From NCBI GenBank assembly GCA_046262415.1, contig JBHEMU010000028.1, positions 1 to 17,756 of the forward strand: a stretch of DNA of 17,756 nt. The letters run 5' to 3'. Positions 1-5,303 of this stretch are shown here, piece after piece (position 1 is the first letter of the stretch; each line of letters starts with the position of its first letter). Source of the DNA: JACDAS01 sp046262415. GTDB taxonomy: Bacteria; Actinomycetota; Thermoleophilia; Gaiellales; Gaiellaceae. The notes beneath the pieces were generated by a model. That model did not search any database. It was not told the DNA's origin and saw nothing but the letters and a program-made list of their open reading frames with translations. The position numbers were made by a program, and so were the translations under genes.

Positions 1-1012
1 TCTCGGTCAGCGCGTGGTCCCGCGAGAGCCGCCTGAACGTGTACGGGAGCGACGGGTCGCAGCCGGCGTAGTGCAGCGCGTGCCCCGCCTCGTGCAGGAA
101 GGCCTGGTAGTCGTGCAGCCCGCCCTGGGCGCGCGTGATCAGGTGAACCACCTGCGGCGGGTCCGAAGCGATCACGCACGCTCGCGGGGCCTTCTGCGGT
201 CGGTCGTCGAGGTCGAGCAGGATCCCGCCGGACGCCTCGAGGTCGAGGCCCACCTCGCGCAGCGTCCGGACGCAGACCTCCGTCGCCCGTTCTTTGGTGT
301 ACGTCGACTCGAGCGGAGACAGGCGGCGCATGTACGCCACGTGGTACGACGCCGGCGCCTCCGGACGCTCGTCGCCGAGCAGCCGGTCGAACCAGCGCTC
401 CCGCAGCCGGCTCCACGCCCCGGTCGAGGCCTGCGTCGCCCGCTCCAGCTCGGCGGCGAGCTCCCTCAGCGAGATCCCCTTCTCCTCCTCGTTCCGCTCG
501 ACCGGGTCGGCGATCTCCGAGAGCTCCGCGGCGAGGGGCTCCTCGGCACGAAGCAACGCCAGCCGCTCGTCGTTGAGGCCGGCCGAGACGTCGGCTTGCA
601 GGCGTCCGAGCTCTTCACGGTCCGCGTAGCCGGCCAGGACGGCCAGCTGGGCCTGTGCCGTGCGCAGCGGCAGCTCCTCGCCACGGAACGGGACGCGGGC
701 GGCCAGCTCCGCGTTCTCGAGGGCGTCCTCCTGCTCGGCCAGCTCCGACACGATCAGCCCGCCCTCGCAGGTCTTCCGCAGCCGGTAGAGCCGCTCGCGC
801 TCGCCCTCGGACTCCGCCTCGGTCTCGGCGAGCCGCAGCGTCTCCAGCTGGTAGCGGCTGAAGAGGCCTGCATACCGGCGGACGATCTCGGCCTGCTCGG
901 AGACCTCCTTCTCGCCGACGCGCACGGCTCGTCCTTCCTCGGAACGGTCGTACAGGTAGCGCTGGAGCCGTTCTTCGAACTCGGCCGGCGAGAGGACGGA
1001 GGCAAGCGTCAT
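1..1012 (-). CDS. Zinc metallopeptidase, M3-like (HExxH), C-terminus cut by window edge
   Basis: Reading the minus strand from ATG at 1012 gives an open frame of 337 residues that runs off the left edge without a stop. The N-terminal 270 residues are Glu/Arg/Leu-rich and helical, with no signal peptide, so a cytoplasmic protein is likely. Residues 307-311 are HEAGH, a gluzincin HExxH zinc site (two His ligands, catalytic Glu), followed by ALHYAGCD. A long helical region before the HExxH is typical of peptidase family M3 (oligoendopeptidase F, thimet oligopeptidase), which cleave short peptides. The third zinc ligand lies beyond the window. A TACAGT box (1028-1023) sits 10 nt before the ATG with no Shine-Dalgarno, so the mRNA may be nearly leaderless. 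It diverges from the membrane protein starting near 1083. Family M3 is my best assignment; other gluzincin families remain possible. Confidence 0.8.
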   Translation of the reverse strand, partial: MTLASVLSPAEFEERLQRYLYDRSEEGRAVRVGEKEVSEQAEIVRRYAGLFSRYQLETLRLAETEAESEGERERLYRLRKTCEGGLIVSELAEQEDALENAELAARVPFRGEELPLRTAQAQLAVLAGYADREELGRLQADVSAGLNDERLALLRAEEPLAAELSEIADPVERNEEEKGISLRELAAELERATQASTGAWSRLRERWFDRLLGDERPEAPASYHVAYMRRLSPLESTYTKERATEVCVRTLREVGLDLEASGGILLDLDDRPQKAPRACVIASDPPQVVHLITRAQGGLHDYQAFLHEAGHALHYAGCDPSLPYTFRRLSRDHALTE

Positions 1013-1022
1013 GGGCGCGGCC

Positions 1023-1028
1023 ACTGTA
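1023..1028 (-). promoter_or_regulatory. Candidate -10 box (TACAGT) of the metallopeptidase gene
   Basis: On the minus strand TACAGT lies 10 nt upstream of the ATG at 1012. A start site 6 to 8 nt downstream would leave a leader of 0 to 4 nt. There is no convincing -35 and no Shine-Dalgarno. The call rests on position and on the same arrangement at other operon heads in this window. Confidence 0.4.
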
Positions 1029-1067
1029 ACCGAGCGAAGCTCGCCGGGGCGTCCCGGAGCCCGCGGC

Positions 1068-1073
1068 TATGAT
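1068..1073 (+). promoter_or_regulatory. Candidate -10 box (TATGAT) of the two-helix membrane protein gene
   Basis: TATGAT differs from the TATAAT consensus at one base and lies 9 nt before the in-frame TTG at 1083. It falls inside the longer open frame that begins with ATG at 1011, which argues that the real start is downstream of it. Confidence 0.4.
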
Positions 1074-1082
1074 CGCGGCGGG

Positions 1083-1652
1083 TTGACGCCCGCGCCCCGC
1101 ACACCCGAACGAGAGGGCTACCAGAGCGCTCTGGCCGGTCTCTGGGGCGACCTCGCGCGAACGCTGCACGCCCTCGAGGCGGTCGCGACGGCCCCCGGCG
1201 AGCACCTCGCCGACGAGCAGGTCCTACCCGCTCTGCAGTACTCCCTGCACCGCACGGGCGAGCTCGTGCTCGGCCTCGAGCCCCCTCCCGGGGCCGAGAG
1301 CGCGCACACGGAGCTCGCCGAGGCGCTCGTGGATGCCCGCGACGCGACGGCAGAGGTGGCCGCGGCGGTCGCGGCCGGGGGACCCGCGGCGGCGTGGCCG
1401 CTCGTGCACGAGTGGCGCGGAGCGCTCTTCCGCGTGCGACTCGCCCGGATGCGGCTGAACTCCCGGCCCGTGCAGACCGTCCCGCGCCCGGTGCCGTCCG
1501 CGCCGGCCTACGACCGCGCCGCGCTGGCCTCGACGCTCCTCGTGCTGGCGGGCACGCTGGTCGTGGCGTGGGGCGCCGTCGTCGGCATCTGGCAGCTCTG
1601 GGTCGCCGGCCTCGTGCTGGTCGCGGGGGCGGTCGTGGCCTACCGCCCGTAA
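1083..1652 (+). CDS. Hypothetical protein with two C-terminal membrane helices
   Basis: I do not recognise a family. From the TTG at 1083 the product is 189 residues. About residues 1-125 form a soluble, Ala/Leu/Glu-rich region that looks like a helical bundle. A Pro-rich linker (about 126-143) follows, then two hydrophobic segments at about 147-167 and 170-186 separated by a short turn with Trp residues, and the chain ends in YRP. This suggests a cytoplasmic helical domain tethered by a membrane hairpin. The frame stays open back to an ATG at 1011, but that start would overlap the start codon of the divergent peptidase, and a good -10 (1068-1073) lies inside the extension, so I prefer 1083. 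No Shine-Dalgarno precedes either start. A small role in envelope biology is only a guess. Confidence 0.6.
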   Translation: MTPAPRTPEREGYQSALAGLWGDLARTLHALEAVATAPGEHLADEQVLPALQYSLHRTGELVLGLEPPPGAESAHTELAEALVDARDATAEVAAAVAAGGPAAAWPLVHEWRGALFRVRLARMRLNSRPVQTVPRPVPSAPAYDRAALASTLLVLAGTLVVAWGAVVGIWQLWVAGLVLVAGAVVAYRP

Positions 1653-1686
1653 CCGCCTGCGCCGCGGCCCCGTTAGGAGAGTGAGG

Positions 1687-1872
1687 ATGTCTCCTCGAAC
1701 GGCGAATGACACGCGCCCCCCGCGCGTGGAGGCCGACAGCTCCGGCGCCAAGGACCTCCCGCGGCCCTCGCTGCGCTTCCGCATCCGGGCCTGGCGCCTC
1801 TTTCAGCGGGCACTCGACCCGCTGGCCCCGCCGCGCCCGCTACCCGGCCGCCGCGGCTCGAAGGCGCGCTAG
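1687..1872 (+). CDS. Possible small basic protein (61 aa) with a good Shine-Dalgarno
   Basis: An ATG at 1687 is preceded by AGGAG (1674-1678) with 8 nt spacing, a better Shine-Dalgarno than most genes here. It opens a 61-codon frame ending at 1872. The peptide is Arg/Pro-rich, with a central amphipathic stretch (SLRFRIRAWRLFQRAL) and a basic C-terminus; there is no membrane segment. It begins 34 nt after the membrane-protein gene on the same strand, so it could be the second gene of that unit. Its last 33 nt overlap the 3' end of convergent gltX. A GTG at 1681 in the same frame is too close to the Shine-Dalgarno. I see no family signature. It could be spurious, because long frames are common at this base composition. 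Confidence 0.35.
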   Translation: MSPRTANDTRPPRVEADSSGAKDLPRPSLRFRIRAWRLFQRALDPLAPPRPLPGRRGSKAR

Positions 1873-3090
1873 CGAGCGCTCCTTCCCCAGCAGCTCGAGC
1901 GACTCGAAGAGCCCGGGGGAGATTCGGGAGCCGGTGACGGCGATGCGAATCGGCTGGAACGCCTCGCGGGGCTTCACTCCCATCCGCTCGGCGAGCGAGC
2001 GCAGCGCCGTCTCGATCGCGGTCGCCTGGAACGGCTCCACAGGCTCGAGCGCCTCGAGCGCTGCGCGGACGACGGTCGCGTCGATCGCCTCGCCGGGCTC
2101 CGTGTCGGCGAAGAGAAAGCCGGCGAGCTCCGGATAGTCGCCGAGCTTGGGCATCTTCTCCTGGACGAGGGGTGCGCTCCGCCTGATCAGCGCCTCGTCC
2201 CAGTCGTGGCCCCGCTCGTGCAGATAGGCCACGAGCGCGTCGGCGTATGCGTCCGGCGCCAGCGCACGGAGATAGACACCGTTCATCCAGTCCAGCTTCT
2301 GGTAGTCGAACACGGCCGGGCTCGAGCCGACGCGCTCGAGCGAGAAGCGCGCGACGAGCTCGTCCCGGGCCATCAGCGTCGTCCGGTCGTCGAAGCTCCA
2401 GCCGAGCAGCGCCAGGTAGTTGACGAGCGCGTCGGGCGCGTAGCCGGCGGCGCGGAACTCGTCGGCCGTGATCGCGCCGTGCCGCTTCGAGAGCTTCCGC
2501 CCGTCGGCGCCGTTCACGTTCGGCACGTGCGCGTAGGCGGGGATCGAGGCCCCCAGGGCGTTCAGGATCTGGAGCTGCTTGGGCGTGTTCGAAACGTGGT
2601 CGGGACCGCGGATGACGTGGGTGATGCCGTCCTCGACGTCCTCGATCGGCGACGCGAAGTTGTACGTGGGGCGGCCGTCGGAGCGGAGAATGACGACGTC
2701 CTCGATCGTCTCGTTCGGCACCTCGATCGACCCGAGGATCAGGTCGTTCCAGCCCGTGACTCCGTCGTCCGGCATCCGGAAGCGCACGGCGCCGTCGTCC
2801 TCGTAGGCTTTCCCCGCGTCCAGCAGCTCCTGCGCCCGCAGGCGGCAGAGCTCGAGCCGGTCGAGCTGGAACGTGACCGGCCCGTCCCAGTCGAGCCCGA
2901 GCCACCGCAGCGACTCCTCGATCTGCGCCGCGGCCTCCGCCACCTCCCGGCTCGTGTCGGTGTTCTCGATCCGCAGGCGGAACTCGCCGCGGTGGTGGCG
3001 CGCGAACAGCCAGTTGAAGAGCGCCGTGCGGACGTTCCCGATGTGGAGGGAACCGGTCGGGCTCGGCGCCATGCGGACGCGGACGCTCAT
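1840..3090 (-). CDS. gltX: Glutamyl-tRNA synthetase, compact form
   Basis: Class I synthetase charging tRNA-Glu with glutamate using ATP; in most actinobacteria this enzyme also mischarges tRNA-Gln for the GatCAB route. The HIGH motif is HIGN at residues 16-19 after APSPTGSL, and the KMSKS equivalent is KLSKR at 199-203. The stem-contact motif DWMNGVYLRAL and the C-terminal anticodon-binding part (GSRISPGLFESL) are present. The product is 416 residues, shorter than the usual 460 to 490. The shortening is mainly internal: GKAYE near residue 97 runs straight into AVRFRMP near 107, so the stretch that normally holds the Cys-containing (CxC) zinc region is missing. The C-terminal domain distinguishes it from tRNA-Asp-modifying GluQ. 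The ATG at 3090 is overlapped by the stop of a four-codon upstream ORF. Confidence 0.95.
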   Translation of the reverse strand: MSVRVRMAPSPTGSLHIGNVRTALFNWLFARHHRGEFRLRIENTDTSREVAEAAAQIEESLRWLGLDWDGPVTFQLDRLELCRLRAQELLDAGKAYEDDGAVRFRMPDDGVTGWNDLILGSIEVPNETIEDVVILRSDGRPTYNFASPIEDVEDGITHVIRGPDHVSNTPKQLQILNALGASIPAYAHVPNVNGADGRKLSKRHGAITADEFRAAGYAPDALVNYLALLGWSFDDRTTLMARDELVARFSLERVGSSPAVFDYQKLDWMNGVYLRALAPDAYADALVAYLHERGHDWDEALIRRSAPLVQEKMPKLGDYPELAGFLFADTEPGEAIDATVVRAALEALEPVEPFQATAIETALRSLAERMGVKPREAFQPIRIAVTGSRISPGLFESLELLGKERSLARLRAAAAG

Positions 3091-3101
3091 CGGGTGCTCA
3101 T
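3087..3101 (-). other. Putative leaderless four-codon upstream ORF coupled to gltX
   Basis: On the minus strand ATG-AGC-ACC-CGA-TGA occupies 3101-3087. Its ATG is 9 nt after the TACGAT box, so it would lie at or very near the mRNA 5' end. Its TGA overlaps the gltX ATG as ATGA (3090-3087). A ribosome loading at the 5' end would terminate exactly on the gltX start, so translation of gltX could depend on reinitiation. This is an inference from spacing only. Confidence 0.35.
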
Positions 3102-3109
3102 CAGGCGCC

Positions 3110-3116
3110 TATCGTA
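3110..3116. promoter_or_regulatory. Bidirectional -10 element (TATCGTA) between gltX and nfo
   Basis: TATCGT (3110-3115) on the plus strand lies 6 nt before the nfo GTG. The complement, offset by one base, reads TACGAT (3116-3111) on the minus strand toward gltX. The heptamer fits TANNNTA, which is its own reverse complement, so both directions can use it. No clear -35 is visible for either side. Confidence 0.5.
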
Positions 3117-3121
3117 GAACG

Positions 3122-4078
3122 GTGCAGATCGGCGCCCACGTCTCCTGCTCCGGCGGCATCCATACCGCCGTCGACCGCGCCGAATCCTTCGGGGCCGCCT
3201 CGGTTCAGCTCTTCACGCAGAGCCCTCGAGCGTGGAGGCCGACGAACCACGACCGTCGGAACTTCGAGCGGTTCAAGAACCGGCGCGCCGAGACGGGTCT
3301 GGGCGGGGTCGTCTGCCACGCTCTCTACCTCGTCAACCTGGCGAGCCCGAAGCAGGAGTTCTACGAGAAGTCCGTCGCGGCCTTGCAGAACACGGTCGAG
3401 GTGGCCTGCGCCATCGAGGCGGACGCGGTCGTCTTCCACGTCGGCTCCCACCTCGGCGCGGGACTCGAGGCCGGCCTCGACCGCGTCGTGCCGGCACTGG
3501 CGTCCGTGCTCGAGCGCTGCTCCGAGACGACGTGGCTCTGCATGGAGAACACCGCCGGCACCGGCGACACGATCGGCCGGTCGCTGGAGGAGCTGGCCCT
3601 GCTCCTCGAACGGCTCGACCGGCACCCGCGGCTCGGCGTCTGCCTCGATTCGTGCCACCTCTACGCGTCCGGCTACGACGTCACCGACCGCGAGGAGCTC
3701 GACCGCGTGCTGGGCGATCTCGACGACCTCATCGGCTTCGACCGCCTGCGCGTGCTGCACGTGAACGACTCGAAGGCGCCGCTCGGCTCGAACCGGGACC
3801 GCCACGACAACGTCGGCGAGGGGCTGATGGGGGAGCGGCTCGGCGTCTTCCTCGGTCACCCGGACCTGCAGGGGCTGCCGGCCGTGCTGGAGGTGCCTGG
3901 CCGGGACGGCCACGGACCGGACGCCGAGGAGGTGCGGAAGACCGTGGAGCTCCACGCACGGTGGGCCGGGGTCGAGACTAGGCGGCGCTTGCGACGCCGA
4001 CCTCAGGAGCGCGGGCGTGCCCGTGCTCCGTCTGAGCCGACCGCACGAGCGCACCCGGGTAGAGACCCGCGTTCCTAG
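3122..4078 (+). CDS. nfo: Endonuclease IV (AP endonuclease) with basic C-terminal tail
   Basis: Cuts DNA 5' to abasic sites in base-excision repair using a three-zinc cluster in a TIM barrel. All nine ligands of the family can be seen: His66, His106, Glu142, Asp176, His179, His213, Asp226, His228 and Glu257, within motifs such as FHVGSH, MENTAG, CLDSCH, HVNDSK and RHDNVGEG. The GTG at 3122 starts VQIGAHVS, the usual Nfo N-terminus; the frame extends further upstream only through the gltX promoter region. The product is 318 residues; the family usually ends near residue 283. The extra 35 or so residues are Arg/Pro-rich and without known function. The stop TAG lies in a CTAG shared with the convergent Cys-rich gene. 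The mRNA is predicted to be leaderless. Confidence 0.95.
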   Translation: MQIGAHVSCSGGIHTAVDRAESFGAASVQLFTQSPRAWRPTNHDRRNFERFKNRRAETGLGGVVCHALYLVNLASPKQEFYEKSVAALQNTVEVACAIEADAVVFHVGSHLGAGLEAGLDRVVPALASVLERCSETTWLCMENTAGTGDTIGRSLEELALLLERLDRHPRLGVCLDSCHLYASGYDVTDREELDRVLGDLDDLIGFDRLRVLHVNDSKAPLGSNRDRHDNVGEGLMGERLGVFLGHPDLQGLPAVLEVPGRDGHGPDAEEVRKTVELHARWAGVETRRRLRRRPQERGRARAPSEPTARAHPGRDPRS

Positions 4079-4533
4079 GTCGCGTTCAGCTCGGCGAAGA
4101 CGCGGAACGTCGGCTCCCCGAGCGGGAGCTCGAAGAACTCCGGGTTGACGCAGCCGAGCTCCTCGCCGCGGCCGGCGTAGCAGCTCTCGACCTCGACGCG
4201 GCACATCGGCAGGGGCCGCCGGATCGCCCGGACCGCCCCGAAGCCCTCGCGCTGCCGCTCGGCCGCCCGTAGGAGGTCGGCGTCCAGCTCGACGTCGTAG
4301 ACCTTCTGCATGCAGCCGATGTACGTGTGGCCGTGATCCTCGTAGGCGTACACGAAGGGGCAGTCCCGCTCGAGGCAGGCCGAGGGATAGACGACCTTGT
4401 CGCAGTGGACCTCGCACCGGTGGCAGGCGACCTCGTTCTGCGGGTGGAGAGGAAGGACGCTCTCCGCCGGGCGCGCTTCTGGTTGCACGACGGGATTTTC
4501 AGTGCGCGGAGCGCGCTGCGCAAGACTTGACAT
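4075..4533 (-). CDS. Hypothetical cysteine-rich protein (152 aa, nine Cys)
   Basis: Function unknown. Nine cysteines lie at residues 37, 40, 44, 53, 58, 74, 111, 118 and 128. The first group reads CHRCEVHCDKVVYPSAC and is followed by CPFVYAYE and YIGCMQKVY. This spacing suggests zinc or iron-sulphur binding rather than random content. Before residue 30 the chain is low-complexity. There is no signal peptide or membrane segment. The ATG at 4533 is 25 nt after the stop of the HAD gene on the same strand, so co-transcription is likely; only a weak box (TATGCC) precedes it. The stop is in the palindrome CTAG (4075-4078), which also ends convergent nfo. I believe similar CDKVVYPSAC-type proteins occur in related actinobacteria, but cannot verify this here. 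Confidence 0.75.
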   Translation of the reverse strand: MSSLAQRAPRTENPVVQPEARPAESVLPLHPQNEVACHRCEVHCDKVVYPSACLERDCPFVYAYEDHGHTYIGCMQKVYDVELDADLLRAAERQREGFGAVRAIRRPLPMCRVEVESCYAGRGEELGCVNPEFFELPLGEPTFRVFAELNAT

Positions 4534-4558
4534 TTGCGTCTGCTTCAGGCATAGCGCC

Positions 4559-5284
4559 TCAACGCTCGCCGGACAGGCGCCGGACGACGTTCAGCACGTC
4601 CATCTGCGTGAAGGCCCGGAAATCTGGCTCGGCCCCGTCGGGCTCCTCCTCGGCGCGGAACCAGAGGGCCTGCACCGTCCTCATCCCGGCCGCGCACGCT
4701 CCGGCGACGTCCTCGCGCAGCCGGTCGCCGACGAAGAGGGCCCGCTCCGGCTCCACCTCGAGCAGCTCGAGCGCGCGCTCGAAGATCGCCGGATGAGGCT
4801 TCCGCTTCCCGATCTCCGAGGAGAAGAGGCTCATGTCGAGCCGCTCGGCGAGGCCCATCTCCTCGAGATCGCGCCGCAGCAGCCAGGCCGGGTCGAATGC
4901 ATTCGAGACCAGACCGAGCTTGAGACCCCTCGCGCGCAGCGACTCGAGCAGGGCGAGCGTGGTCGAGCCGAGCCGGCGCGCGGGCGCCCAGGCCCGGTGC
5001 TCGGCCTCGAGGAATGTTTCGAGCTCGCGATCGGAGACCTCGACGCCGACGTCGTCGAGCAGCTGGCGGACGAGACCCGGGTACTCGATCTCCTCCAGGG
5101 TGCCCGGCACCCAGAGCAGCGGCGCGTAGCGCTCGCGGAAGCGTGCGGCGACGGTCGCGACGTCCGGCAGCTCATCCCGGTCGAGCGCGTCGAGGCCGGC
5201 TCGATGGCCCGCCTCGAGGAGCGCCTCGTCGTACTCGAAACGCATGAGCGTGTCGCCCCAGTCGAAGAGGACCGCATCGAGCAC
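4559..5284 (-). CDS. HAD-superfamily hydrolase with atypical motif I (DWGDT)
   Basis: 241 residues with the Rossmann-like HAD core and a helical cap (about 15-95). Motif I is FDWGDTL: the nucleophile is Asp8, but position +2, the general acid/base Asp of phosphatases, is Gly10, with Asp11 one place later. Motif II is LVSNA (Ser127), motif III is KRKPHPAIF (Lys162) and motif IV is FVGDRLREDVAGA (Asp187, Asp192), so the Mg2+ site is intact. Overall it resembles the HAD-IA group of small-molecule phosphatases and dehalogenases. The substrate cannot be predicted. The start is GTG at 5284 (LDAVLFDWGD follows at once), 8 nt after a TACCCT box, with no Shine-Dalgarno. It diverges from cax through a shared promoter element and is followed closely by the Cys-rich gene. 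Confidence 0.88.
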   Translation of the reverse strand: MLDAVLFDWGDTLMRFEYDEALLEAGHRAGLDALDRDELPDVATVAARFRERYAPLLWVPGTLEEIEYPGLVRQLLDDVGVEVSDRELETFLEAEHRAWAPARRLGSTTLALLESLRARGLKLGLVSNAFDPAWLLRRDLEEMGLAERLDMSLFSSEIGKRKPHPAIFERALELLEVEPERALFVGDRLREDVAGACAAGMRTVQALWFRAEEEPDGAEPDFRAFTQMDVLNVVRRLSGER

Positions 5285-5291
5285 TTCCCGT

Positions 5292-5298
5292 TAGGGTA
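5292..5298. promoter_or_regulatory. Bidirectional -10 element (TAGGGTA) between HAD gene and cax
   Basis: TAGGGT (5292-5297) precedes the cax GTG by 6 nt on the plus strand. TACCCT (5298-5293) precedes the HAD GTG by 8 nt on the minus strand. The two start codons begin only 20 nt apart, so both promoters must lie largely inside the opposite coding sequences. The heptamer is a TANNNTA palindrome. Confidence 0.5.
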
Positions 5299-5303
5299 GT
5301 CGC

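Noticed and set aside
14..1072. Plus-strand open frame of 352 codons at the left edge
   Set aside because: It is the complement of the HEAGH metallopeptidase, whose minus-strand frame is open to the window edge.
2206..3117. Plus-strand open frame of 303 codons opposite gltX
   Set aside because: GltX motifs are clear on the minus strand; the plus product has no recognisable motif and skewed Arg/Val content.
4527..4555. TTGACA on the plus strand at 4527-4532 as a promoter
   Set aside because: No acceptable -10 at 16 to 18 nt downstream and no plausible plus-strand gene follows.
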